A DNA stretch of 64,000 nucleotides, from contig WRIV01000006.1 of the NCBI GenBank assembly GCA_009782555.1, positions 62,001 to 126,000 on the forward strand, in the 5' to 3' direction. Under the pieces are notes generated by a model. The model made no database searches, had not been told where the DNA came from, and worked only from the letters and a program-made list of their open reading frames with translations. Below, in pieces: positions 18,076 through 28,302 of the stretch. Origin of the DNA: Treponema sp. (GTDB lineage Bacteria; Spirochaetota; Spirochaetia; Treponematales; Breznakiellaceae). The position numbers and the translations under genes are program-made. Positions within the stretch are counted from its first letter, which is position 1, and every line of letters begins with the position of its first letter.

Positions 18076-20118
18076 TTGGATAACACTGTGAACACCTACC
18101 TGGATATTATCTTTGATCTTCCCCTGGAACAATCCTACAGTTACCGCTGTGATGAGAAAGGAGAAGCTGTTCCCGGAAAGCGGGTAATGGTTCCCTTTGG
18201 AAAGCGGGAAATTCTGGGTTATGTCGTGGGCGGCGGGGAAGAAGCGCCAGCGGTAGCGCCGGAAAAGATCAAGGCAGTGCGCCGGGTGGTGGACAAGGAA
18301 CCAATCTTTGACGAGGCGGATATTGCTTTGGCAAACTGGATGGCTTCCTATTATCTCTGCGGCCCCGGAGAAGCCCTGGCGGCGATGATTCCATCGGGAC
18401 GGCGGGCTCAGGGTTACCCCTCTTTTGCCGGCGATGACGGTATTGACGATGCAGAATTGAAGCTTTCCGGCGAACAGCGGGATGCGCTGGAGGAACTGGA
18501 CTCCCTGGCGGATGCAGCCTTTGCCGGGAAAAAAACTGCTCTGCAAAAACCGGGGGGGGTCGGAGAAAAACCACCGGGACCGAATCTGGCTTACCTCTAC
18601 GGCATTACCGGATCTGGAAAAACCGAAGTTTTTCTCCGTCTGGCGGAACGGATCCTCCAAAAAGGATGTCATGTGATCTACCTGGTACCGGAAATTTCCT
18701 TGACACATCAGCTTGCGGAATTGATGGGCCGGCGCTTCGGTACGGCGGCGGCCACCCTCCATTCGGGGATGACCGGCAGTGAACGGCTTAGCGAGTGGAT
18801 GCGAATCAGATCGGGAGAGGTCCGCATCGTGGCGGGTCCCCGGTCAGCGGTGTTTGCCCCCCTGCGGAATCCGGGACTTATCATCATAGACGAAGAACAC
18901 GATGGTTCCTATAAATCAGGGAACACTCCCCGCTACCATGCCCGACAGATCGCCATGCGCCGTTCTTCCACCGAGGGAGCCCTGCTCCTTCTGGGTTCCG
19001 CCACTCCATCGGCGGAAGCCTGGAAACTGATGCAGGAAGGGACGATGCGGCGCTTTTCCCTGAGCAGCCGTCTTTCCGGGGGAAAACCGCCGGATATCAT
19101 CCCGGTCAGTCTGGAAAAAACTTCCGGCTGCCTTACCGCAGAGTTAAAAGAGGAGATTCGCCGGACTATCCTTATGGGAAGGCAGGTTATTCTCTTTCTT
19201 AACCGCCGGGGCTTTGCCTACTTTTATCATTGTCGTTCCTGCGGATTTGAGCTGACCTGCAAACGCTGTTCCGTGTCCCTTACCTATCATAAAAATAAAA
19301 ACCGTGCCATATGCCACTATTGCGGATATGAAACCGGGCCTCCCCTCTCTTGCCCCCAATGCGGTTCCCTGGAAGCGGGTTTTTCTGGATTCGGGACGGA
19401 ATTTATCGAGGAGGAAGTGCGAAACACTTTTCCGGAACTGAAGATCAGCCGAGCCGATGCGGACACCACCGGAAAGAAGGGAAGCCTTCAGGAAATACTT
19501 TCAAATTTTAAAGCCGGGAAAATCGATCTTCTCCTGGGAACTCAAATGGTGGCCAAGGGACTCAACTTTCCCGGCGTGCGCCTGGTGGGAGTGGTCTTTG
19601 CCGATACGGGACTCCATTTGCCGGATTTCCGGGCCGCCGAACGGACTTTTTCCCTGATTGTACAGGTCGCGGGCCGAGCGGGCCGTTACTTTCCCGATGG
19701 CAAAGTGATCGTCCAAACCCTGCGTCCCTCCGATCCGGCGATCAGCCGGGCCTGCGCCCTGGATATCGACGGCTTTTATCAAACCGAACTTGCGCAGCGT
19801 TCCATCCTGGGGTTTCCCCCTTACTCCCGGCTTATTCGGCTGATTGTCCGGTCCAGAAAAGAAGAAAAGGCCGAGCGGGCCGTGGGCCGTCTGGCGACGC
19901 TGGCCCGGCCCCTGCTTAAACCAGGAAACGAAGTTCTTGGCCCCGCCGAATGTCCCATCGGCATACAAAATGGAAATTACCGCCGGCAGATCCTATTCCG
20001 GGGAAGTAACCTGGGGGTTCTCCACCGGGCGGCCCGGACCGCTCTAAAACAGTACGAAGGAGAAAAAGAAAATGCCGTCTATGTTGAAACTGATGTGGAC
20101 CCGGTGCATCTGCTTTAG
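18076..20118 (+). CDS. priA: Primosomal protein N' (PriA helicase)
   Basis: GITGSGKTEVFLRL, VPEISLTHQL, DEEHDGSYKSGNTPRYHARQIA, zinc-binding CxxC cluster. Confidence 0.96.
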   Translation: MDNTVNTYLDIIFDLPLEQSYSYRCDEKGEAVPGKRVMVPFGKREILGYVVGGGEEAPAVAPEKIKAVRRVVDKEPIFDEADIALANWMASYYLCGPGEALAAMIPSGRRAQGYPSFAGDDGIDDAELKLSGEQRDALEELDSLADAAFAGKKTALQKPGGVGEKPPGPNLAYLYGITGSGKTEVFLRLAERILQKGCHVIYLVPEISLTHQLAELMGRRFGTAAATLHSGMTGSERLSEWMRIRSGEVRIVAGPRSAVFAPLRNPGLIIIDEEHDGSYKSGNTPRYHARQIAMRRSSTEGALLLLGSATPSAEAWKLMQEGTMRRFSLSSRLSGGKPPDIIPVSLEKTSGCLTAELKEEIRRTILMGRQVILFLNRRGFAYFYHCRSCGFELTCKRCSVSLTYHKNKNRAICHYCGYETGPPLSCPQCGSLEAGFSGFGTEFIEEEVRNTFPELKISRADADTTGKKGSLQEILSNFKAGKIDLLLGTQMVAKGLNFPGVRLVGVVFADTGLHLPDFRAAERTFSLIVQVAGRAGRYFPDGKVIVQTLRPSDPAISRACALDIDGFYQTELAQRSILGFPPYSRLIRLIVRSRKEEKAERAVGRLATLARPLLKPGNEVLGPAECPIGIQNGNYRRQILFRGSNLGVLHRAARTALKQYEGEKENAVYVETDVDPVHLL

Positions 20119-20281
20119 CGCCACAGAAAGCTGAATTGTCTGAAATATCCGTTCTTATAACTATAGACACCGTACGTTCAGCGGCTGTCCGCTTAATCTG
20201 GCGGCACAGGCACGTCTGCGGGCTTTTGGATATAACCACCAGTAAGGCGTATTTCTTTTTTTTTGCAGCAGCAGCAGACAT

Positions 20282-22423
20282 TTAGATGTTTAAACACCTC
20301 AGTTCCCTTGTTTCATCAACAGCCATGGGCGGAATTGCCGAGGTACATTCGGTTTTTGTAAAGGGACAGCGGGGAGCAAAGGGACAGCCCTGTTCTGGAT
20401 TTGCCGGATCGGTAACTTTCCCCGGAATGGAAACAAGGGGGCCGTCTTTGTAGTGGCTACCGAACCTGGGGGATGAAGCAAGGAGAGCTCTTGTATACGG
20501 ATGAAGCGGGGTTTCGGTTATTTGAGAAGCGGAGCCGCTTTCCATTACCAGTCCGCCGTACATAACGATGATCCTGCCGGCTATGTCCGCCACAAGGTCT
20601 ATATCGTGGCTGATAAAAATGATCGAAAGATTTCTGGAAGAACGCAGAGATTTCAGAAGATCCATAATTTGTTTTTGAATCGTAAGATCCAAGGCGGTTG
20701 TTGGTTCGTCGGCGATAAGAAGTTCGCAGTCCTGGGCCAGCGCCAGGGCGATGCCGATACGCTGGAGCTGGCCGCCGGAAAACTGATGGGGAAAATTGGA
20801 AAGCCGTTCACTGCCCTTTTCCAGACCCACTTCGGCTAGAAGGACCTCCGCTTTTTTTGCCGCCCCTTCTTTTGTTATCTCAGGATCACAGTTCTTAAAG
20901 GTTTCCAGAAATACCTTCCCCATGTTCTGCAGCGGATCATAGGAACGGCCCGGTTCCTGAAAAATCATACCTATCTTTTTACCGCGGTACTGCCGTAATT
21001 CTTCTGTTGTTCCATTAAGGATTTTTCTGCCTTCGTAACATATCGATCCGGTTTTTTCCGCATTTTTCGGCAGCAGCCCGGGTATGGATTGAACGGTAAC
21101 ACTTTTCCCCGAACCGCTTTCTCCGACAATGCCAAGCGTTGTTCCCCGGCACATCGAAAAAGAAACTCCCCGCACCGCCTCCACAGAAACGTTTTCCCGC
21201 CCTCGAAGCACGGAGAAATTTACAGTTAAATTTTCCACTTCTAGAAGTTTTCTTTCGTTATCTCTTGCGGGGTTACTAAATCTCAAAGGCTGGTTTGAAA
21301 CATTTGAGCCGCACTTGACTCTTTGCATTTTTGAGCCTTTGCAAAAGAACCCGAAAAAAAATTTTCTTCGTGCAAATACCGCATGATACGGATCGTAAAA
21401 ATCCCGAAGACAGTCGCCAAGGAAGTTAAACGCCAGGGTAACTCCCAGAAGAAACCATACAGGGTTCAGGAGCCAGGGATAAGCCATTAGATTTGTGATG
21501 GTAGAAATATCCCGCTTGATAAGGGAACCCCAGCTTACAGCAGGATCGCTGATCCCCAATCCCAGGTAGGAAAGGGTAGTTTCGGTCATAATAAAACCCG
21601 GCACAGAAAGGGCTATACTTACTACAAGGAGGCTGGCGATTTGGGGAATAATATACGAAAAAATGATCACGGAAGAAGGTATCATTTCCAACTGGGCGTT
21701 TTGAACAAATTCTTCCCGTTTGATCGCGTGAACCATACCCCGGATTGTTCTGGCTGAACCGGGCCAGCCCACCAGGGAAAGGATCACCGTGATCATCATA
21801 TAGGTTTGGCCAGGATCCATCTTATCCGAAAGAAGGGATCGAAGAAAAAGGATCAGGTACAGGCCGGGGATCAGCATAAAAAACTCCGCCCCCCTCATGA
21901 TCGCCCAATCCGTCCTTCCTCCGAAGTATCCTGCCAGCCCTCCAAAGAACATGGCCAGGATCAGGGAAATAGCGGTGGCGATAAACCCTATGGTTAAAGA
22001 GATCCGGCTTCCGTAAACGATGCGGGAAAAAAGATCCCGTCCCAGATTATCAGCGCCCATAAGAAATACCGGGTAGTTGTTTTTGTTTTCGGATATTCCG
22101 GTGGTAAAAAGATGCCGCTTCATGGAGATAATTCCCCACAGCTTGTACGGTTCTCCCCTGGCAAAAAATTTTACCGCCGCATACTGCCCCTGAATGCGTG
22201 CATAGTTCCAGTTTACCGAATTAATCACCTCGCATTTCTGGACCTGGAGGCCTTTAAAAAACCGCACATTAGGCGGATGGTAACTCTGTTCGGAAAAAGA
22301 TGTATTGGGTCCATAGGGGGCGATACATTCGGCAAAGATCATCACAAAATAAATAAGGCAGAGGAGTACCAGGGATACCATGCCCAGGGGCCGGCTGCGG
22401 AGGTAGATTAAAAAACGTTTCAT
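20282..22423 (-). CDS. Oligopeptide/dipeptide ABC transporter, fused permease (DppC-like) and ATPase (DppD-like)
   Basis: N-terminal permease (GADNLGRDLFSRIVYGSRISLTIG) continuous with ATPase (GESGSGKSVTVQSI, LSNFPHQFSGGQLQRIGIALALA, DEPTTALDLTIQ). Confidence 0.88.
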   Translation of the reverse strand: MKRFLIYLRSRPLGMVSLVLLCLIYFVMIFAECIAPYGPNTSFSEQSYHPPNVRFFKGLQVQKCEVINSVNWNYARIQGQYAAVKFFARGEPYKLWGIISMKRHLFTTGISENKNNYPVFLMGADNLGRDLFSRIVYGSRISLTIGFIATAISLILAMFFGGLAGYFGGRTDWAIMRGAEFFMLIPGLYLILFLRSLLSDKMDPGQTYMMITVILSLVGWPGSARTIRGMVHAIKREEFVQNAQLEMIPSSVIIFSYIIPQIASLLVVSIALSVPGFIMTETTLSYLGLGISDPAVSWGSLIKRDISTITNLMAYPWLLNPVWFLLGVTLAFNFLGDCLRDFYDPYHAVFARRKFFFGFFCKGSKMQRVKCGSNVSNQPLRFSNPARDNERKLLEVENLTVNFSVLRGRENVSVEAVRGVSFSMCRGTTLGIVGESGSGKSVTVQSIPGLLPKNAEKTGSICYEGRKILNGTTEELRQYRGKKIGMIFQEPGRSYDPLQNMGKVFLETFKNCDPEITKEGAAKKAEVLLAEVGLEKGSERLSNFPHQFSGGQLQRIGIALALAQDCELLIADEPTTALDLTIQKQIMDLLKSLRSSRNLSIIFISHDIDLVADIAGRIIVMYGGLVMESGSASQITETPLHPYTRALLASSPRFGSHYKDGPLVSIPGKVTDPANPEQGCPFAPRCPFTKTECTSAIPPMAVDETRELRCLNI

Positions 22424-23490
22424 GCCCCTTCCTTTCCGTAATGGATCCGGGGATCCACCAGGGCCAGGCACACATCACTAATGACCATCCCCAGCAAAAC
22501 CAGAAAAGAGATGGACATCAGGTTGGCCAGGACCAGGTTCACGTCTTGCTGCATCACCGCCTCGTACATCAGCCGCCCAATGCCAGGATAGGAAAAGAGG
22601 ATCTCCATGATAAGGGATCCGGAAAAAAGGTCCGCCAAAAGGTTTGCACTGCCGGTGATATAGGGGTTCAGCGTGTTTTTAAAGGCATGGTTAAAATGCA
22701 CCTTCCATTCCGCGATGCCCCGGCTTCGGAGACTTGTAATGTAAGGCTGGCCCAGTTGATCCAGCATGGTGGCCCGAATCATTCGAAGGGTACCTCCCAC
22801 TCCTCCAAGGAACGCGGCCAGCAGGGGCAGAAAGATATGATGGCTGTAGGAAAAAACAAACCGTACCGGAGCATCGGAAAAGGGAAAGAATGGATAGGCC
22901 GTTACAGGAAAGAGGCCTGTCAGGGATGCAAAGAGCTGGAGCAGGATCAAGAGAAGAATCCCCGGAAAGGCATGAAAGACCAGGGCAAAAAAAGTTACCG
23001 CCAGATCAGGGCCGGTTCCGGCCTTGCTGGAAAAATAAACTCCCAAAAAAAACGAAAAAACGGTGATTATCACCAGAGATATTAAGTTCAGAACAACCGA
23101 ATTCAAAAGCCGGGATGAAATAAGATAGGAAACCGGTGCCCGGGAAATAAGACTTACCCCCAGATCGTGGTCAACCAGAACCTGTTTAAGCCAGCGAAAG
23201 TATTGAACATAAAAAGGCTTGTCCAGGCCCAGTTCTTTCCGCAGGGATTCGGCCCATTCGCCGGAAAAATCCTGCTGGGCCTGTTGAATCCGGGATCGGC
23301 TCTCGGTACTGCTCATCATCTGCTGCATTATCACCTGATCCACAATATCCCCCGGAGCCAGCTTCATAAGGCCGAAGACGGCAAATCCCAGAAGAAAAAG
23401 CATCAGCGCCATGATCAAAAGACGGCCCGCAAAATAGGGGATCAGGGGAAAACGTTTTCTAAAACGGTATAGTTCTGCCAGTATCTTCAT
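22420..23490 (-). CDS. Oligopeptide/dipeptide ABC transporter permease (DppB-like)
   Basis: KLAPGDIVDQ..., FRWLKQVLVDHDLGVS, LRSRGIAEWKVHFNHAFKNTLNP. Confidence 0.92.
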   Translation of the reverse strand: MKILAELYRFRKRFPLIPYFAGRLLIMALMLFLLGFAVFGLMKLAPGDIVDQVIMQQMMSSTESRSRIQQAQQDFSGEWAESLRKELGLDKPFYVQYFRWLKQVLVDHDLGVSLISRAPVSYLISSRLLNSVVLNLISLVIITVFSFFLGVYFSSKAGTGPDLAVTFFALVFHAFPGILLLILLQLFASLTGLFPVTAYPFFPFSDAPVRFVFSYSHHIFLPLLAAFLGGVGGTLRMIRATMLDQLGQPYITSLRSRGIAEWKVHFNHAFKNTLNPYITGSANLLADLFSGSLIMEILFSYPGIGRLMYEAVMQQDVNLVLANLMSISFLVLLGMVISDVCLALVDPRIHYGKEGA

Positions 23491-25391
23491 TTGGTATACC
23501 TAAGGTATAAATAGGATATTTCAGCGCCGTTTAGGTTGTCATAATAAAAGTTGGTAAAATCCCAGCGGTTTTGCAGGGCAGAAAAACTGCGGCGCCGTAC
23601 CAGGTAGATCACCGGACACTGTTCAAGGATAATTTGCTGATATTCATCCCAAATTTTCTGGGCCTTTTTCCTGTCCAGGGTATACCCTCCTTCGTTGTAG
23701 AGGTAATCGATCCGAGCCTCCCATTCTGTGGCGGGGTTTTCCTGAAGGGGATACCAGAGGTGAAGATTGCCCTTGGAAGGCCAGACATTACTTCCCTGGG
23801 TGGGGAAAGAATTGGTACCCAAACCGATCATAATCGACGACCAATCGTAAGAATAGCTTAACTGTTCCACCATTTTTTGAAAATCCGTGGGCCGGATATT
23901 TATCTTGATGCCGAGCTTTACCGCTTCGTCCGCGATGATCGAAGCGATATCCGAATAACCTGTGGTATCGCTGGGAATGGTCAGATCAAATTCCACCGCT
24001 CTGCCCTTGTCGTCCCGCATAATTCCCGGTCCATCCTGTTTCATCCCGATGGACCGGAGCAGTTCCAGCGCCCGATTAGGATTGTAAAGATACCGGAGTT
24101 TGATCTCCGGATTATAATAGGGATTGATGGGGGAAAAGAAATCAAGTTTTGATTCCCCCAACCCCCGGTACACTTGGGCAATGATCCGGTCCCGGTTAAG
24201 AAGACAGCTCATGGCCTGGCGGAATTCCTTTTTGGTAAACCAGTCATAGTAAGGTTGATTTAAGTTTTTTGGATTTTGGTTAAAACTCCAGAGTATCGAT
24301 CCTAAACTTCCTTCGGCATTAAAAACCGTATAATCATTAGCCCTTTTTCTGAAAAAAGCCCTCCCCTTCCCCTGATCGCGGATTAGGCTGTCCAGATCTT
24401 CGGGCCGGGCGGAATATACATCAAGACGGCCTTCCTTTAGGACAAGAAAAGCGGTGGTGTCCGACAGGATCTGGACCACCTTTTCTTCATAGGGGGGCAG
24501 CATTCCTCCGGCACTGTCTTTTTCCCAGTAATCGTTGTTACGGCGGAACACCAACCGCAGTCCCGGAACATACTCGGTAAGGAACCAGGGGCCCACGGAA
24601 GGTATTTCTTTTGGATCCGAGGCGATGCTGAACAGATCCAGCACCCCCTGGATTCCTCCTTCCTGCTTGGCTTTTTCATAGATAAACCGGGGGCCGAAAT
24701 TCATATTTGTATGAAACAGGGGATCCGCCACGATCCGGGGAAAATGGAAGGCAAAACGGCGATCGTCGATCTTTTCGATAATAACACGGGCCATTTTACC
24801 GTCTTCCATGGTAACAAACTGGCCGCTATAGGCGGAACCGTGAAAAGTCTGATCGCCATCGATTTCGTCGTACCAGAAGATTACATCATCGCTGGTAACG
24901 GGGATCCTCCGGTCCGAATTATAAAAGCTCCAGCATAGATTTTCCCGCAGGGTATAGATCACCGAGAGCGTTCCCTTTTTTTCGTCTGTTTGTATTTCCG
25001 GAAAGGCGCACTGGGCTTTCCATTCCCGGCGGATCACATCGTAGGAAAGAAGGTAATCGTGCATGCTGTTAACGATGGCGCTGGTACTGGCATCCCGTTC
25101 CGCCACCAGCAGATTAAAACTTTTTGGATCCGCCGAATCGCTCGTATACCAAACCCCGCCGGAAACGCCGGGGACAAAGGCTTCTCCCCGCCAGGGTTTG
25201 CTTATGGTACGCCCAAGAAGGGCCGCCGGGCCTTCGACGGCGATTTTTTCCAGTTCCTCCGGAGTATACTCGGGTATCTTTATGCATCCGACAGCAGAAA
25301 ACAGCAGCAGAAAAGCCAGGTAAAATACACAAGATTTTTTAAAAAAATCAGGTTTTAACAAATGTGTCTTTAGCTTAGGACCCGTCTTCAT
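23487..25391 (-). CDS. Family 5 extracellular solute-binding protein
   Basis: Lipobox-like (LLLFSAVGCIK), GPWFLTEYVPGLRLVFRRNNDYW, FRQAMSCLLNRDRI. Confidence 0.92.
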   Translation of the reverse strand: MKTGPKLKTHLLKPDFFKKSCVFYLAFLLLFSAVGCIKIPEYTPEELEKIAVEGPAALLGRTISKPWRGEAFVPGVSGGVWYTSDSADPKSFNLLVAERDASTSAIVNSMHDYLLSYDVIRREWKAQCAFPEIQTDEKKGTLSVIYTLRENLCWSFYNSDRRIPVTSDDVIFWYDEIDGDQTFHGSAYSGQFVTMEDGKMARVIIEKIDDRRFAFHFPRIVADPLFHTNMNFGPRFIYEKAKQEGGIQGVLDLFSIASDPKEIPSVGPWFLTEYVPGLRLVFRRNNDYWEKDSAGGMLPPYEEKVVQILSDTTAFLVLKEGRLDVYSARPEDLDSLIRDQGKGRAFFRKRANDYTVFNAEGSLGSILWSFNQNPKNLNQPYYDWFTKKEFRQAMSCLLNRDRIIAQVYRGLGESKLDFFSPINPYYNPEIKLRYLYNPNRALELLRSIGMKQDGPGIMRDDKGRAVEFDLTIPSDTTGYSDIASIIADEAVKLGIKINIRPTDFQKMVEQLSYSYDWSSIMIGLGTNSFPTQGSNVWPSKGNLHLWYPLQENPATEWEARIDYLYNEGGYTLDRKKAQKIWDEYQQIILEQCPVIYLVRRRSFSALQNRWDFTNFYYDNLNGAEISYLYLRYTK

Positions 25392-25427
25392 AAAAAACAG
25401 TATAGCTTGATTGGATAAAAACGCCAA

Positions 25428-26222
25428 TCATTTCTCAATAGCATCCAGGACAGTCTTTTTCAGTTCAGCAAATTCCAGGGTAAGGGAAAAATCCCTGCTG
25501 CGAGGCCGCGGAGCGCTTACATCAAATACGGTGCTGATCACTCCGGGAATTCCGGTAAGGACATACACCCGGTCGGAAAGGATAATTGCTTCCTCCACAT
25601 CATGGGTAATCAAGACCGCCGAAAGATGGCGGTTCCCCAGGGGGAGCGATGGCCCTTTGACAATGTTTTGAAACCAATCCTGCATATTCCGCCGGGTCAG
25701 GGCGTCCAAGGCGGAGAAGGGTTCGTCCAGCAGTATCACCGGGTTATTTGGCTCTGAGCCGGAAATCTTTAGGCTTTGAAGACAGCTCCGCAGCAGGGCC
25801 GCCCGCTGCCTCATCCCCCCGGAAAGCTGCCGGGGGTACTTTTTTTCATAACCCGCAAGGCCGAAGTTTTGAAAAAAAGCCGCCGCATATTCCCGGGCGG
25901 CCTTTTTCTTGTGGCCCCGGATAAGCAGGGAAAGGATCACATTGTCCAGCACGGTCCGATATTCCAGGAGCAGATCCTTCTGCATCATGTAGCTAACCCT
26001 GCCGGCAATCCCGGTGATCTCCTCTCCTTCCAGAAAAATACGGCCCTTATCGGGAAGATCCACTCCGGCAAGAATATTAAACAGGGTAGTTTTGCCAACC
26101 CCGGATGGACCTACCAAAGAAATAAGACCACCCGTGTCGAGGTCCAGATTTATCCCGCTGACTACCGGTATTCCCTCGTAGCACTTAATGATGTTCCGGC
26201 AGTAAAAAACCGGTTCACTCAT
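25428..26222 (-). CDS. ABC transporter ATPase (ThiZ-like, nitrate/sulfonate/HMP class)
   Basis: GPSGVGKTTLFNILAGVD, LSGGMRQRAALLRS, LDEPFSALD. Confidence 0.9.
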   Translation of the reverse strand: MSEPVFYCRNIIKCYEGIPVVSGINLDLDTGGLISLVGPSGVGKTTLFNILAGVDLPDKGRIFLEGEEITGIAGRVSYMMQKDLLLEYRTVLDNVILSLLIRGHKKKAAREYAAAFFQNFGLAGYEKKYPRQLSGGMRQRAALLRSCLQSLKISGSEPNNPVILLDEPFSALDALTRRNMQDWFQNIVKGPSLPLGNRHLSAVLITHDVEEAIILSDRVYVLTGIPGVISTVFDVSAPRPRSRDFSLTLEFAELKKTVLDAIEK

Positions 26223-26252
26223 CCCCGCATCTCCACTTCTTTCAGTTTTTGA

Positions 26253-27221
26253 TCAAGGAAGGTATTCATTGGTAAAGCCGCCGCCGCCAATGTCCTTTTC
26301 CAAAAGTTCCTGGGAGTGCATCCACCGGAAAAAAGCCTCCCATCGGAGAGGATCGACTTCGCCCCACCGCGGCGCATCTCCCTGATAGCGGGAAGCAAGC
26401 CATGCCTGGCTCCGCCGGACCAGTTCCCCATCCAGTTCAGGAGCGTACTTTAGGAGGATTTCCGCAGCTTCGCCGGGATTTTCCATGGCAAAGACATAGC
26501 CCCGGCTCAGGGCTTTTATGAACCGCCTTGCCGTTTCCGGGTGAACCGCGGCCCATGCATCATTGATAACAATTACCGGAGTATAAAAATCCAGCGCAGG
26601 ATCAATCGTCCCCAGATCAAGGTAATCAACGTCCGTTCCCCGGATTTCCGCGGCAATCCCATCCCAGGCATAGTATATCCAAATTGAATCAACGTCGGTC
26701 TCCAGCGCGGAAAAAGCATCGGCTGCCATATTGGGGATCATGGTAACTGCGCCAAAGTTTCCGCCGTCATTTTCTACGATTTTCCGGATCACCGCCGTTA
26801 CCAGGGGCGTTTCCCAGGATGCAAAACGTTTTCCTTCCAAATCCCGGGGCCGTTTTATTCCCGCCGATGTCAGGGACATAAGCCCCGATGTATTGTGGTT
26901 GATGACCGCCGCCACAGCGGTTATGGGCAGAGAACTGTTCCCTATTGCGGGGCCCAGACTTTCTTGGAAATCCACGGCAAATTCCGCCTTTCCCAAAGCA
27001 AGCATCAGCAGCGCCCCGTCTTCCGGGGGCAGGAGGATATCCACCGTAAGCCCTTCTTCGGCAAACCAGCCTTTTTCCAGGGCGGCATAGATGCCTGTGT
27101 GATTGGTATTGGGAGTCCAGTCCAGCACAATACGGACATTCTCTGTATTGCCGGATTTCTCCGATCTACACCCGGCAAGTAATACCAACGGCACACATAA
27201 AACAAATAAAACCTTTTTCAA
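26253..27221 (-). CDS. Thiamine pyrimidine-precursor ABC transporter substrate-binding protein (NMT1/THI5-like, ThiY)
   Basis: VRIVLDWTPNTNHTGIYAALEKGWFAEEGL; downstream of TPP riboswitch. Confidence 0.93.
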   Translation of the reverse strand: MKKVLFVLCVPLVLLAGCRSEKSGNTENVRIVLDWTPNTNHTGIYAALEKGWFAEEGLTVDILLPPEDGALLMLALGKAEFAVDFQESLGPAIGNSSLPITAVAAVINHNTSGLMSLTSAGIKRPRDLEGKRFASWETPLVTAVIRKIVENDGGNFGAVTMIPNMAADAFSALETDVDSIWIYYAWDGIAAEIRGTDVDYLDLGTIDPALDFYTPVIVINDAWAAVHPETARRFIKALSRGYVFAMENPGEAAEILLKYAPELDGELVRRSQAWLASRYQGDAPRWGEVDPLRWEAFFRWMHSQELLEKDIGGGGFTNEYLP

Positions 27222-27281
27222 TGTGAACTCCTCTATTTTTTTCTCCAGAGAATTTATTGTTAATAACCTATGCGTGAGATA

Positions 27282-28061
27282 TTATTGAACATTTTTCCAC
27301 GGCATCACGGCTTTCTCTATAAGTTCCACCGCTTTTATCAAGACAAGGCTCAACAGCGACACCAGTATGACAGCGGCAAACATCCGGTCAAAAGAATACG
27401 ATTTCCGCACCCGGATCATGTATACCCCCAGCCCTGCATCGCCCCCAAGCCATTCGGCAATCACCGCCCCGATAATCGAATACGATGCCGAGATTCGGAG
27501 AGTGGAAAAAAAAACAGGCAGACTTTGGGGCACTTTGATGTACCGGTACAGTTCCAGCCGGTTTGCTCCCATGGATTTCAGGAGCCGCAATTCATCCTCC
27601 CCAGCCTGGGCAAAGGCGCCGAGGAGCCCCACGGTAAGGGGGAAAAAACAGGTTAAAAACACCAGGGCGATTTTGGGCGCCGAGCCATAACCCATCCACA
27701 AAACCAGAAGGGGCGCCAGGGCGATGACGGGCATGGTCTGTGTCAGGGTAAGGAGGGGAGCGGCCGTTTCTTTTAGGAATCGGTTGGCATCCATAAGAAC
27801 CGCCAGGATGAATGAAACAACCAGCGCAAAACCAAGCCCCGCCGCGGCTTCTTTCAGGGTTTGAAGGAGATGCATCCACAGAAGGGGGAGGTCTTTTGCC
27901 GCCGCCAAAACTATCTGTACTGGGCCGGGAAGCATAAAGGGCGGAACCATGCCGGATGCACTTACCCCCTGCCAAAGAAGGATGAGTACCGCTCCCAAGA
28001 TCATATTCCGCGCCGCAGCTCCGAAGCGCCCCTTTCTGCGAGGGAGAGTATCCGCTTCCAT
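27282..28061 (-). CDS. ABC transporter permease (ThiX-like)
   Basis: LLQTLKEAAAGLGFALVVSFILAV, EWLGGDAGLGVYM; ATG at 28061. Confidence 0.9.
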   Translation of the reverse strand: MEADTLPRRKGRFGAAARNMILGAVLILLWQGVSASGMVPPFMLPGPVQIVLAAAKDLPLLWMHLLQTLKEAAAGLGFALVVSFILAVLMDANRFLKETAAPLLTLTQTMPVIALAPLLVLWMGYGSAPKIALVFLTCFFPLTVGLLGAFAQAGEDELRLLKSMGANRLELYRYIKVPQSLPVFFSTLRISASYSIIGAVIAEWLGGDAGLGVYMIRVRKSYSFDRMFAAVILVSLLSLVLIKAVELIEKAVMPWKNVQ

Positions 28062-28111
28062 AAAAAAACCTCCAATACGGAGGTATCCACAAAGGCGCCG
28101 CATGGGCGCTT

Positions 28112-28211
28112 TTTCCCTCCGCCGGCATTATCCGGATCAGGTTCAAGGGTTTAAAGCGCTACGAAGCCAAACCGTTGGCTTTCCGGGCTGCTTATTCTCA
28201 GCCGGGACCCG
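28112..28211 (-). promoter_or_regulatory. TPP (thi-box) riboswitch
   Basis: Reverse complement reads cgggtcccggCTGAGAataag...ACCCTTGAACCTGATCCGGATAATGCCGGCGGAGGGAAaa, matching the THI-box consensus; directly upstream of the ThiXYZ-like operon. Confidence 0.96.
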
Positions 28212-28302
28212 TTAAAAAATTATTTCTTAACATATCCCAGCACCCCATTTTATTATTATCAAAAACATAACGGAGATTTTTCAAATTGTCAATACCGGCG
28301 GC

